From: Flavilitoribacter nigricans DSM 23189 = NBRC 102662
GTDB lineage: Bacteria > Bacteroidota > Bacteroidia > Chitinophagales > Saprospiraceae
Assembly (NCBI RefSeq): GCF_002646595.1
Contig: NZ_PDUD01000019.1
Coordinates: 297,128 to 361,127 of the forward strand
Reading direction: 5' to 3'
Length of the DNA stretch: 64,000 bases
Shown here: positions 55,831 to 63,967 of the stretch, in pieces
Numbering within the stretch: the first letter of the stretch is position 1
Layout: the number at the start of each line of letters is the position of its first letter
Translations under genes and position numbers: made by a program
Notes under the pieces: generated by a model
What the model saw: the letters and a program-made list of their open reading frames with translations, nothing else
Told to the model about the DNA's origin: nothing
Database searches by the model: none

Positions 55831-57243
55831 TTACAGGGAGCGGCCGTTTGCTTCCCAGATGCCGTACAACCAGGAGCGATCCGTGAGGGGTTGGGTATTT
55901 TGAATGGAATTGCCGAGTCTTTTCCACTTTTTGGGGTTCCGGCGCATCAGTTGATGTAACAGATTGCAGAAATTGAGGTAGGTCTTTTTCATGGAGGCCG
56001 ACATCTTCTTGTTGCGTCGCAGGAAAACGCTGAAGGAAGCCAGTAGCGACAGCAAAGGCTCATCCGCATCCTGTTCGTAGTAGGTCTTCAGCATCATGAC
56101 CCGCGAGCCCAGGTGGTAGTGCAGGTCCGTGAAGTGAAGCTGGTTGAGGTGAGTCAGTACTTCGTCGTAGGCTTTCTTGTGGTAGTACAATTCAGCGAGG
56201 TTGTAGTGTTCGGCGTCTTCCCGCAGTTGGGGCGGCAGACTGGATACGTGCTCGCGGATAAAGGTCTCGATCCATTCGTAGCGTTGCAATCGCAGGGCCA
56301 GTTTGACCACATTGGAATACGTCCAGTGCGAGAGGTAGGCCTCATCGAAGAGCGACTTGTTCTCGATACCTTTTATATATAGGTCCAGCATGATGGAGGT
56401 ATACTTTTCCCCTTTGCGAATTTTAGGCGCACAGTAGTTAAGGGCATAGAGATAGATCTCCCGTCGGGTTTTCTGATCAATGCCGAGTGCGTAGCGCTCC
56501 ATCAGTTCCATGAGCTTTTCAAAATGTACTTCCTCCTCCGGAAAAGATAAAGACAAATAGATGTGCAGATAGATCTCGATGAGCGGATCGATATCCCGGC
56601 GATTGCTCAGATAGGATCTTACCTCATCGACAAAGGTCAATTGATAATCCGCCGAAATGATGGCCTGGCGGTTGAGCATTTCGCAACTGTATTTGAGCTT
56701 GTGGAAAAAGTAGAACTTGTCGAGCTGATCGGAAACCATCTGCAAACTGGGATCAAATTTCCGGATCTGCTGACTGTAGAAGTGATCGGTTGCCACCTTG
56801 GACAGGCGATAGCGGTAATAATAGCCATCTCCATCCTGCCGCTCGGTCTCTTCCAGGGCCTGGTTGGTCTTTTTGTGCAGGTAATTATAGTGTTTATCCA
56901 GCTTGCGGTCCACAAATTGTTCCAGCATGTGGCAATTCACCAGCATATCGTCCTTTTCGTAGCGCTGGACCGCCAGGAAGCGCTCCCCCAGTTTGAGCAG
57001 ATAGTTCATCAGGTAGGCCATTTGCTTCTTGTCAAATGCCTGACCACGGAATACCGACTTAAATACGACTTCTTTCTTAATTTTATCGGCGGGAAAATTC
57101 GGGGCCAGTGGTTCCAGGTATTCGGCCAGGGCAATAAGGTCTTCGTTCTTATTGTAATAAGGAGAAGCCACAAACTCGCAGAATTGGCGGAACTCGTTGG
57201 GTTCAAAACTTCCCAATAGCTCAATAAGCTTGCTATTTTTCAT
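55831..57243 (-). CDS. Conserved-looking helical protein of unknown function
   Basis: 470 residues, not recognised. No signal peptide or membrane helix. The sequence is rich in Leu, Lys, Glu, Tyr and aromatic pairs with long helices throughout (for example LIALAEYLEPLAPNFPADKI and NYLLKLGERFLAVQRYEKDD), reminiscent of TPR/HAT-type superhelical scaffolds. LAELYYHKKAYDEVLTHLNQ near 350 fits a TPR unit. The C-terminal tail MRRNPKKWKRLGNSIQ is basic. The start MKNSKLIELLGSFEPNEFRQ is clear, preceded by an AT-rich promoter region shared with the divergent T9SS gene. A cytoplasmic scaffolding or assembly role is a guess. Confidence 0.8.
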   Translation of the reverse strand: MKNSKLIELLGSFEPNEFRQFCEFVASPYYNKNEDLIALAEYLEPLAPNFPADKIKKEVVFKSVFRGQAFDKKQMAYLMNYLLKLGERFLAVQRYEKDDMLVNCHMLEQFVDRKLDKHYNYLHKKTNQALEETERQDGDGYYYRYRLSKVATDHFYSQQIRKFDPSLQMVSDQLDKFYFFHKLKYSCEMLNRQAIISADYQLTFVDEVRSYLSNRRDIDPLIEIYLHIYLSLSFPEEEVHFEKLMELMERYALGIDQKTRREIYLYALNYCAPKIRKGEKYTSIMLDLYIKGIENKSLFDEAYLSHWTYSNVVKLALRLQRYEWIETFIREHVSSLPPQLREDAEHYNLAELYYHKKAYDEVLTHLNQLHFTDLHYHLGSRVMMLKTYYEQDADEPLLSLLASFSVFLRRNKKMSASMKKTYLNFCNLLHQLMRRNPKKWKRLGNSIQNTQPLTDRSWLYGIWEANGRSL

Positions 57244-57432
57244 AGATTCTTATTGTTTTTTTTTGAACTTTCTCATTTCTGCCTGAAAAAACACCAATAA
57301 CATATTAAAATAAATATAAATTATCAAAAACACAAAACACTGTAAAACAACAACTTAACCAACAACTAAATTTGATCATCCCGCAAACAGGCGAAAACAA
57401 ATTTAGTATTTTAAACTGAAAAAACACGAAAA
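57244..57432. other. Very AT-rich divergent promoter region
   Basis: Long A and T tracts and AAAACA words with almost no G or C between 57244 and 57420. It should hold promoters for both flanking genes. The contrast with the surrounding GC-richer DNA is strong. Confidence 0.5.
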
Positions 57433-58593
57433 ATGTATTTGTCACGCTCCATTCTCCCCTCTATATTTGTATCAGAATTACAAACAACAGTACCATTGCG
57501 GAACATAATCTCAATAACAATTATAATCCTGTGGCAATGTACCACCGCCCTTGGGCAGCAAGTTTGGCCGGGCGACATCAACAACAATGGTATTGTAAAC
57601 AACATTGACGTGTTGTACTGGGCAGTAGCAAACGGTTCAGAAGGAGCCGAAAGAACAGACGCTACTACCGAATGGGTGGGACAGAACTTACCCACCACCC
57701 CCTGGGGAGAAAGCTTCCCGGACGGTTTGAATTTTGCCTACGCCGATTGCAACGGAGACGGTGTCGTGGATGACGCTGACAAAAAGGTGATCGAGGATAA
57801 TTTTGGAAAGGTACACGGCATTGTAATGCCCGACAACTTTCTGACAGGTGATCCGGAACAGGATCCTACCCTGGCGCTTTCCTCGGACATGCCGGTACTG
57901 GCTCCCGGAGCTACCCTGAAAGCTGATCTGAGCCTCGGCTCCCAGCTGGATACGGTTTTCGGTTTTTACGGCCTGGCTTTTACCGCCACTTACGATACGA
58001 ATTTCGTAGCCGACCGGGGCAATTCCGTTACCCTGGATATCCTGGAAGACACCTGGATGAGTGGAATGGGGGTTGAAAAAGTGATCAAATTCATTAAGAA
58101 TGACCGGAAGAACGGTATCGTCCAGATAGCGGTTGTCCGTAAGGACGGCAACGAAGTGACTGGATTCGGAGAGGTTGGCAGCCTGAATATTGTGATGGAA
58201 GACATCGTGGTCGGAAAATCCGACATCGTGGTGACGGATATCAAAACGACCAACTACAACCTGCTGGATTTTCAGGTAGCACCTTCGGATCTGCGATACG
58301 AAGTAGATACCACCCTGACCCCGGTAATTCAACCCATTAAGACCAGCGGAATCAACGTTTACCCAAACCCGGCCTTCGATCAGATCAACATCGAACTGGA
58401 GGACGCTCAGGAAAACATCCGGCACCTGGAATTATTCGATGTTAACGGACGCCTGCTGCAGGAACGGGATGTGACAACCGGCACCAATCAGGAAAAAATT
58501 AACATCAGCCAATACCCAAGTGGTATATACACGGTAAAGATATTTTCGGACCGCGGATTATACGTAAGAAGCTTCGTCCGGAAACACTACTAG
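57433..58593 (+). CDS. T9SS-sorted protein with dockerin-like EF repeats and cohesin-like domain
   Basis: 386 residues from ATG 57433; a TTG at 57496 (LRNIISITIIILWQCTTALG) is an alternative start giving a tidier signal peptide. After the signal come two calcium-loop motifs, GDINNNGIVNNIDVLYW and DCNGDGVVDDADKKV, spaced like a dockerin type I pair. Residues about 150-280 (DTVFGFYGLAFTATYDTNFV and similar) look cohesin-like. The end INVYPNPAFDQINIELEDAQ through GIYTVKIFSDRGLYVRSFVRK is a T9SS type A sorting domain. Dockerin-like repeats in Bacteroidota surface proteins often serve as calcium-stabilised linkers rather than cellulosome parts. The first 60 codons are AT-rich, like the region upstream. 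Confidence 0.88.
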   Translation: MYLSRSILPSIFVSELQTTVPLRNIISITIIILWQCTTALGQQVWPGDINNNGIVNNIDVLYWAVANGSEGAERTDATTEWVGQNLPTTPWGESFPDGLNFAYADCNGDGVVDDADKKVIEDNFGKVHGIVMPDNFLTGDPEQDPTLALSSDMPVLAPGATLKADLSLGSQLDTVFGFYGLAFTATYDTNFVADRGNSVTLDILEDTWMSGMGVEKVIKFIKNDRKNGIVQIAVVRKDGNEVTGFGEVGSLNIVMEDIVVGKSDIVVTDIKTTNYNLLDFQVAPSDLRYEVDTTLTPVIQPIKTSGINVYPNPAFDQINIELEDAQENIRHLELFDVNGRLLQERDVTTGTNQEKINISQYPSGIYTVKIFSDRGLYVRSFVRKHY

Positions 58594-58600
58594 CAATAGT

Positions 58601-58863
58601 AATCCCATGAATTTTTTTGAAACCCAACAGTTAGTACTGAAACTACTTTTTTTTAACCCCGGAAACCGTTTTTTTTAATCCCATGAATTAACATAATCCC
58701 GAAACGTTTTTTATTCCCATGAACTACTTTTTATAATCCCGTGAACATTGTTTTTAACATTTCGTAATCCCATGATTTTTTAGCTGAACATTGAACAATC
58801 CCTATGGTCATTTCCCAAGACCAAATTTTTTGACGACGACCTATTTTTTTTTAATCCCATGAA
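58601..58863. repeat. AATCCCATGAA repeat array with T-tracts
   Basis: The 11-mer AATCCCATGAA or a close variant occurs at 58601, 58677, 58713, 58735 (GTGAA), 58766 (ATGAT) and 58853, with weaker copies at 58655, 58695 and 58796. Several are preceded by 6-9 T. The array lies in the 3' region of the T9SS gene and ends just before a terminator. No known repeat family is recognised. Confidence 0.8.
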
Positions 58864-58868
58864 CATTC

Positions 58869-58902
58869 CCAGGGCTACCAGACCCGGTAGCCCTGGCTTT
58901 TA
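58869..58902 (+). terminator. Terminator-like hairpin after the repeat array
   Basis: A perfect 11-bp stem CCAGGGCTACC (58869-58879) / GGTAGCCCTGG (58886-58896), loop AGACCC, followed by CTTTTAAA. It probably ends the T9SS gene transcript 275 nt after its stop. Confidence 0.8.
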
Positions 58903-58957
58903 AACCCCAAATGAACGAACAACGTCCCACAAGCTGATAACAAATTATAGTCCAAAC

Positions 58958-60406
58958 ATGAACGCAAGAAAACTACTCTACTTTTTACTGGTACCCCTGG
59001 TACTGGTATCCTGTGATCCGGAAGCATTGATCGACGAAACGACCACGGAGATCGATGCCGTAACGAGCCTGAATATTCGTCTCACCGACGCCCCCATCGA
59101 ACTGGATGAGGTGAATATCGATCTCCAACAGGTGATCATCAAAGGCCCGGAAGGTTCCCAGGAAATCCCCCTCGAGACCAATGCAGGTATTTATAACCTG
59201 CTGGATCTGCAGAACGGAATAGACGCCCTCATCGCCAATGCAGATCTGGAACTTGGTCAACTCACAGAAGTACGTCTCGTACTAGGAGAAAACAACACCG
59301 TAGTAGTCGAAGGGGAATCTTTCGAACTGAAGATCCCTTCCGGTAGCCAAAGCGGCCTGAAGATCAAGCTATGCCTCGATCTGACGGACACCCCGCAGTA
59401 CGATCTCATTCTCGATTTCGATGCGGCCCAATCCGTCCATCAGACCGGTAACGGCAAGTACATCATGAAGCCGGTGATCCGGGTCATGAATCCGGATGCA
59501 CAATGTGCGGACGAGGACGAGGAAGACGAAGAGGAAGAAGATGAGTCCGGCAAAGTGGAATTACCCGAATCGGTTACCGAATGGCTGGATGAAAATTACG
59601 AAGGGTATCAGTTCAAGGCTGCTGCCGACACCCTCTGCGACGGCACGGAGATCTACGCCGTGACGGCCATGAAAGGCAGCGAAAAGATCTATCTGAGTTT
59701 TGATCTGGACGGCAACTTTCTGCAAAGTGCAGTGAAGATCGATGAAACCGAACTGCCGGAGGCCGTTACCACCGCCATCGCGGAAGGTTATCCGGACTAT
59801 ACGATCAGCAACAACAAGAGTTATAAAATTGAAAGGGCAGATGCCGCTGTATGGTTCAAAACGAGAATTAAAAATGACGCAGGCTACCTCGAGGTAACTT
59901 ATACCGAAGACGGCACCCTGGTCTGCGGAACCGAAGTCTCCGATGATGATGGAGACGAGGACGAGGACGAAGATGGTGAAGAAGAGGAGGAAGAAGAAGA
60001 CGAAGAAATCACCATCGACGATCTGCCGGAAGCGGTAGTGGACTTCCTCGACGAAAATTACACCGATTACGAATTTACCATCGATGCCCAGACTTTTTGC
60101 GATGGTACCGAGATCTATCTATTGAAGGGAGACAACGGATCCAATACGATCCTGCTGTATTTCGATCTCGACTGGAACCTGTGGCAAAGCGCTACCTGGT
60201 TCGACGAAGCTGAGCTGCCCACTGCGATTCTGGAAACCCTTGCAGTCGATTACGAAGACTACAAGATCATGAACAATCAGACCTGGGAGATCGTCAGAGC
60301 CGACAGTTCGCTCTGGTACCGGGTCTACCTGAAAAAGAACAATAGCAGTGAAAAGATCTACGTCATCTACGCGGAAGACGGGACTTTCATCTGCCAGGAA
60401 GAATAA
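58958..60406 (+). CDS. DUF4382 lipoprotein with acidic linkers and PepSY-like repeats
   Basis: 482 residues. Lipobox LVLVSC at Cys 19. Residues about 40-175 are a DUF4382 domain (LNIRLTDAPIELDEVNIDLQ, YNLLDLQNGIDALI, YIMKPVIRVMN). Then come two similar halves, each an acidic linker (DEDEEDEEEEDE; a longer one near 335-352) followed by a PepSY-like unit: LPESVTEWLDENYEGYQFKA and LPEAVVDFLDENYTDYEFTI, with matching CDGTEIY and ending TEDGTLVC / AEDGTFIC. PepSY-like domains are thought to inhibit or chaperone peptidases. The Asp/Glu runs suggest cation binding, perhaps calcium, outside the cell. This exact combination is not one I know. Confidence 0.88.
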   Translation: MNARKLLYFLLVPLVLVSCDPEALIDETTTEIDAVTSLNIRLTDAPIELDEVNIDLQQVIIKGPEGSQEIPLETNAGIYNLLDLQNGIDALIANADLELGQLTEVRLVLGENNTVVVEGESFELKIPSGSQSGLKIKLCLDLTDTPQYDLILDFDAAQSVHQTGNGKYIMKPVIRVMNPDAQCADEDEEDEEEEDESGKVELPESVTEWLDENYEGYQFKAAADTLCDGTEIYAVTAMKGSEKIYLSFDLDGNFLQSAVKIDETELPEAVTTAIAEGYPDYTISNNKSYKIERADAAVWFKTRIKNDAGYLEVTYTEDGTLVCGTEVSDDDGDEDEDEDGEEEEEEEDEEITIDDLPEAVVDFLDENYTDYEFTIDAQTFCDGTEIYLLKGDNGSNTILLYFDLDWNLWQSATWFDEAELPTAILETLAVDYEDYKIMNNQTWEIVRADSSLWYRVYLKKNNSSEKIYVIYAEDGTFICQEE

Positions 60407-60452
60407 AATGTGTGGATAGAGTATCTCTGTATCTAATGTGAATGTAGTTGTT

Positions 60453-60498
60453 CCTCGCCGGCCTGTTTCGGCAGGTCTGGCGAGGTAACAAATTTTTC
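60453..60498 (+). terminator. Terminator after the DUF4382 gene
   Basis: CCTCGCCGGCCTG (60453-60465) pairs with CAGGTCTGGCGAGG (60472-60485) with one bulge and one G-T, loop TTTCGG, followed by TAACAAATTTTTC. It lies 47 nt past the stop. Confidence 0.75.
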
Positions 60499-60687
60499 AC
60501 CGCCACAGTGACCATCCCGCTAAGAAAAAGTGAGAGATTTATTAAAGGTTTGATTTTAAGGTTCTTTTGAAACTTCTGAAAGCAACAATTCTAGAGAGTG
60601 AGGACGGATAGAGCATGCAAATTATTTTTTTAACCCAAATGGACTCATTGACTCAAGGGTTACACATAATAGACCTCACTCTTCTCG

Positions 60688-60729
60688 AACAGCCTTGTAG
60701 GGACCAACCTGCGGGGCTGTTTTCTTTTT
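60688..60729 (+). terminator. Second terminator-like hairpin
   Basis: AACAGCC (60688-60694) / GGCTGTT (60715-60721) with a 20-nt loop, followed by TTCTTTTTAG. No gene is clearly just upstream, so it may end a short RNA or back up the first terminator. Confidence 0.5.
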
Positions 60730-60757
60730 AGTGCCTGGGAAATGAGCTTGGGGCCAG

Positions 60758-60785
60758 TTTTTACATTTCGTACCTGACGGCACGA
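60758..60785. repeat. Opposite-end repeat of the REP cluster, copy 1
   Basis: 28 bp identical to 61653-61680; contains TCGTACC-TGAC-GGCACGA, an imperfect hairpin. With the unit at 60911-60999 it bounds about 240 bp that look like a deleted, non-autonomous version of the transposase element. Confidence 0.8.
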
Positions 60786-60910
60786 ATACGACATTTCCTA
60801 ATTGACTACCTACGTTTATTACCTATGGGACTTTGCTATGTCCGCAAGTTTAAATTTGTAGAGAGCAATTCTATTCCTCCTGAAATTAAAGTGCCATATA
60901 CTTGCCAATG

Positions 60911-60999
60911 TACCGGCAGGGACCAGATCCGGGTAGCAAAAAACAATGAACAATCTGTCCCCGTGCCTTTAAGTACGGAATATGTTATTCAATCGATTT
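60911..60999. repeat. REP-like unit a
   Basis: GGGACCAGATCCGGGTAGC at 60919, then CCGTGCCTTTAAGTACGGAA and TATGTTATTCAATCGATTT. The last 18 bp equal the 3' end of the transposase gene at 61184, so the unit seems to derive from a lost second transposase copy. Confidence 0.8.
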
Positions 61000-61110
61000 A
61001 AACACAAATTATGGATACCAATATTTCATTCCTAACGGAACACACATCTCACACCAGTAGCAAGAAGTTCACATCCTCCTAAAATTTGGAAGCGACCTCC
61101 TAACCATTGT

Positions 61111-61198
61111 CCCGTCAGGGACCAGATCTGGGTAGCAAAAAATGAGCGAATGATTGTCCCCGTGCCTTTAGGTACGGAATATGTTATTCAATCGATTT
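61111..61198. repeat. REP-like unit b (overlaps the transposase stop)
   Basis: GGGACCAGATCTGGGTAGC at 61118 and a hairpin CCGTGCC (61160-61166) TTTA GGTACGG (61171-61177). The unit continues into the last codons of the transposase gene. Confidence 0.8.
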
Positions 61199-61645
61199 GA
61201 AAATGAACCGCTCCTCGTATTCAATTTCGAATGCTTTTAAAAAATCCAGATATTCTTCCGTAAAGCTTTTTTTACGATGATGTTCTTCCTGATTTTGAAT
61301 ATACCGAATAACTCGGGGCACTTGCGACTTAGCATATGAAAAGGCACCATAACCGGCCTGCCAGGAGAATCTGCTTTTGGTAAATCCCCTTTTATTAATC
61401 CACTCCGAAGAATCTCCCTTAACTTTTTTCATCAGGTCTGAAAGTGATTGGGCAGGCCGCATCCCGATGAACAAGTGGACGTGATCGGGCATCCCATTGA
61501 CCTGTAACATTTTGTGGCCATGATTTTGTACAATGCCCGTTAGATACCGGTACAATTCTTCACGCCAAGCAGCTTGGATTAAAGATTGACGATCTTGGAC
61601 AGCGAAAATGGTCTGTATGTGAATTTGGGTATACGTGTTTGCCAT
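61184..61645 (-). CDS. tnpA: IS200-type Y1 (HUH) transposase, REP-associated candidate
   Basis: The start is at 61645 (MANTYTQIHIQTIFAVQDRQ); the longer frame upstream runs into repeat DNA. 153 residues, the normal size for a single-domain TnpA. The metal-binding HUH motif is DHVHLFIG near residue 64; the catalytic Tyr is probably in RVIRYIQNQEEHHRKKSF near 125. FSWQAGYGAFSYAKSQVP is the typical middle region. These enzymes nick single-stranded hairpin ends. The REP-like units on both sides and the hairpins at each end support a role in moving or maintaining them. The gene appears intact. Confidence 0.9.
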   Translation of the reverse strand: MANTYTQIHIQTIFAVQDRQSLIQAAWREELYRYLTGIVQNHGHKMLQVNGMPDHVHLFIGMRPAQSLSDLMKKVKGDSSEWINKRGFTKSRFSWQAGYGAFSYAKSQVPRVIRYIQNQEEHHRKKSFTEEYLDFLKAFEIEYEERFIFKSIE

Positions 61646-61652
61646 TGATCGG

Positions 61653-61680
61653 TTTTTACATTTCGTACCTGACGGCACGA
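61653..61680. repeat. Opposite-end repeat of the REP cluster, copy 2
   Basis: 28 bp identical to 60758-60785. It lies 7 bp upstream of the transposase start. Further right, GCTACCCATATTTCGTCCC (61709 region) is roughly the reverse complement of GGGACCAGATCTGGGTAGC in units b and d. Confidence 0.8.
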
Positions 61681-61810
61681 CTACGATATATCTAAATGTC
61701 TTTGCTACCCATATTTCGTCCCTACCGGGACCCTGCGTCGCCAGCAGTAGCAATCAGCTATCGAGAATATTATGATATGCTAAAATTAAGGAAGATTTTC
61801 TTTCCCTTAT

Positions 61811-61880
61811 CCCGTCAGGGAGATAATCGGGTAGCAATAAACAGTGGACGGTTGTCCCCGTGGCTTTAAGTACGGAATGA
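61811..61880. repeat. REP-like unit c
   Basis: CCCGTCAGGGAGATAATCGG, GTAGCAATAAACAG, then CCGTGGCTTTAAGTACGGAA. It is more divergent than units a, b and d. Confidence 0.7.
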
Positions 61881-62002
61881 AGTATTCCAAAAATTTAAAT
61901 ATACACTTTTGCTAGCTACAGCCCATCCCTAACGGAGCACCGTGTTGCCCGTCAGTTTTAAATATCTAGCGAGGAAGTAAGACATATAATTATCAACGTC
62001 TT

Positions 62003-62070
62003 GGCAGGGACCAGATCTGGATAGCAGACAAAAATGAACGATCTGCCCCGTGCCTTTAGGTACGGAATGA
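62003..62070. repeat. REP-like unit d
   Basis: GGCAGGGACCAGATCTGGAT, AGCAGACAAAAATGAACG, then CCGTGCCTTTAGGTACGGAA. It ends the cluster 124 bp before the stop of the photolyase gene. Confidence 0.8.
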
Positions 62071-62193
62071 GAAAAACAGCAATTCCAACGGCAATAGCAA
62101 TAGCAATAAGCCAATATCAGGCGAAGAGATTAATAATAGACCGAACCGTCGCCATTTATTTGCTATTGAAATTGGGCTTGAGATTGCAATTGA

Positions 62194-63465
62194 TCAGCCC
62201 TCCCCCCACAGCTCCCGGTAATCCCCATGCTCATCGTAGCGTTCGGCCTGTCGTTGGGTATTGAACACCCGGTCCCGCGGGTCATTGCCCACTCCGGCGG
62301 CGTAGATCCAGTTGCCATAATTACTCGTCACATCGTAGTCGATGAGCCGGGATTCGAACCAGGCCGCTCCCACGCGCCAGTCCTGCCCGAGCTGATGCAC
62401 CAGGTAGGAAGCGACGTTCTGGCGACCGCGATTACTCATAAAACCGGTCTCCTTCAGTTCACGCATATTGGCATCTACAAAGGCGTCGCCCGTAGCGCCG
62501 TCGATCCAGCGCTGCACGGTCTCCGGCCGGTAATTCCAGTTTTTCGTTTTGTCTTTGATGCCTCCCGGCAGGAAGATCTTTTTGCCGTAGCGCATAGCTG
62601 TGAATTTGAAAAAATCGCGCCAGAGCAGTTCAAATTTCATCCAGTAGGTAGACTGGTTCTTCTCCACTTCCGCTTCGTAGCGCTCTACTTCCGCGTAGAT
62701 CGTACGGGCGGACAGACAGCCCTGCGCCAGCCAGGCGGAAAATTTACTGGAATAATCCGCCCCGATCAGGCCATTCCGTGTCTCCTTGTAATCGGAGAGT
62801 TGCCGGGTATCCCAGAGGTAGTGCCGGAGTCGATCCGCACCGGCCGTCGCTCCGCCCCGGAATGCCAGCACGCCGCGTGGATCGGGGGCTACCCCTACCC
62901 TCCCGAGATCCTGCACACTCGGTAGATCAGCAGATTCCAGGGTCGGGCTCGAAATGATCTCCGGTGCCGGTAACGGCGATCTTATCTGACTGTACTTTTC
63001 AACCTTTTTGCGGAAGTTGGTGAATACTTCCGGTAGTTTTTCGATGGCGAAGGGCAGATCGTCCGGATGGATCATCGGGCTGTTGTGAAAATAGCTCACC
63101 TCCACTTGCTCCTCCAGGGCTCGTTCCACGGCGATCTCCTCGAAGGTATACTCCTTGCTGCAGTATATCCGGTCACACTGATATTCCCGGGCCAGTTCGG
63201 GCAAGATAGCTGCCGGGTGGCCGCAGCGGAAGATCAGGTCACTTTGCTTTGCGCTAAGCTGCGTTTGGAGATCCTGCAGACTTTCCAACTGGAACTGCAG
63301 ACGAAAAGGGCCCGTCCGGGGAAAACCCCAACGGTCCGTCCCCAGCCACTGTTCGTCCAGAATATATACCGGGATAATTTCCTCGCAATCCTGCAGGGCT
63401 GCGTGCAGGGCAAGGTTATCAGCTAACCTTAGATCGGTTCTAAACCAAAGTAGTCCGCGCTTCAT
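62194..63465 (-). CDS. DASH-type cryptochrome/photolyase
   Basis: 423 residues. N-terminal photolyase domain (GLLWFRTDLRLADNLALHAA) followed by the FAD-binding helical domain: NGLIGADYSSKFSAWLAQGC, STYWMKFELLWRDFFKF, ETGFMSNRGRQNVASYLVHQ, DYDVTSNYGNWIYAAGVGND. RDFFKF and the N-Y-G-N-W region match the DASH group, which repairs cyclobutane dimers mainly in single-stranded DNA and may sense blue light. No C-terminal extension, which is normal for bacterial DASH. It stands alone. The start MKRGLLWFRTDLR is well placed at 63465. Confidence 0.93.
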   Translation of the reverse strand: MKRGLLWFRTDLRLADNLALHAALQDCEEIIPVYILDEQWLGTDRWGFPRTGPFRLQFQLESLQDLQTQLSAKQSDLIFRCGHPAAILPELAREYQCDRIYCSKEYTFEEIAVERALEEQVEVSYFHNSPMIHPDDLPFAIEKLPEVFTNFRKKVEKYSQIRSPLPAPEIISSPTLESADLPSVQDLGRVGVAPDPRGVLAFRGGATAGADRLRHYLWDTRQLSDYKETRNGLIGADYSSKFSAWLAQGCLSARTIYAEVERYEAEVEKNQSTYWMKFELLWRDFFKFTAMRYGKKIFLPGGIKDKTKNWNYRPETVQRWIDGATGDAFVDANMRELKETGFMSNRGRQNVASYLVHQLGQDWRVGAAWFESRLIDYDVTSNYGNWIYAAGVGNDPRDRVFNTQRQAERYDEHGDYRELWGEG

Positions 63466-63577
63466 TGTTTGGGTTTTGCCTGAAAAGTTTCGAGTGCAAA
63501 ACAGGAGAAGCCGGTTTATGTTTTGGAAAGATCAGCTGATTCGAGAATTGTGCTTTTGTGGGCGCGTTTTCAGAGGC

Positions 63578-63609
63578 AAAAAAAACCAGAACACCAAAGA
63601 GTGTTCTGG
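63578..63609 (-). terminator. Strong minus-strand terminator with no recognised gene before it
   Basis: Perfect 9-bp stem CCAGAACAC (63586-63594) / GTGTTCTGG (63601-63609), loop CAAAGA on the plus strand. On the minus strand it is followed by TTTTTTTTGCC. The transcript it ends must start to the right, between 63610 and the window edge, or beyond. Confidence 0.8.
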
Positions 63610-63795
63610 TAAGATGATTGTACTATCCTCCGCATTTAACTACGATGTAAGACCATTCGGTCAATTTCTTTAGCTTCTAATATGCTTAGCAAAATTTTCT
63701 AAGTAAGCATGAGAGATAGCACAGGGTGTATTCATAGTGTATTACGATCAATGCTTAGAAGCTTCAATTTTTCGGACTGTTGAAAAAGGACTCAG

Positions 63796-63883
63796 GACTG
63801 CTTTAAAAACCTCACCGGGCTGTAACGTGCAGCAGATGGGGCTACTTTTGGACTTTTCCGGCAACAGAGGTTTTAAAACAGTC
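63796..63883. repeat. Inverted repeat of about 17 bp arms
   Basis: GACTGCTTTAAAAACCTC (63796-63813) pairs with GAGGTTTTAAAACAGTC (63867-63883) with two small differences; the 53-nt interior carries ACCGGGC and TTCCGGC. It could be a small non-autonomous element or an RNA hairpin. Confidence 0.55.
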
Positions 63884-63951
63884 GCTTATAATTAATCCGG
63901 TTCAATAATGCGAAGTTAAACTACAGCACCGTCAAAGGCAGAAAAATGATG

Positions 63952-63967
63952 CTACATGATCATGTAG
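63952..63967. other. Perfect 16-bp palindrome
   Basis: CTACATGATCATGTAG is its own reverse complement. Such a site could bind a dimeric regulator. The nearest gene lies outside the window. Confidence 0.5.

Larger units (their letters stand above)
60756..62070. mobile_element. IS200-type transposase with REP-like repeats in both orientations
   Basis: The cluster holds one Y1 transposase gene (61184-61645) and at least four rightward REP-like units plus two copies of the opposite-end sequence. The rightward unit reads CAGGGACCAGATCTGGGTAG, a spacer, then a hairpin CCGTGCC-TTTA-GGTACGG and GAAT. The opposite-end sequence includes TCGTACCTGACGGCACGA and a 28-bp identical block at 60758-60785 and 61653-61680. 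The layout fits a RAYT/REP system in which the transposase acts on hairpin ends. Confidence 0.75.

Noticed and set aside
58833-58843. ACGACGACCTA as a fragment of the palindrome repeat family
   Set aside because: Only 11 bp shared, without the other arm or surrounding unit; chance is sufficient.
62350-62380. tRNA-like GATTCGAACC sequence
   Set aside because: It lies inside the photolyase coding frame and has no cloverleaf around it.
63476-63673. 65-codon plus-strand frame near the right end
   Set aside because: It spans the minus-strand terminator hairpin and its A-run, so the frame is fortuitous.
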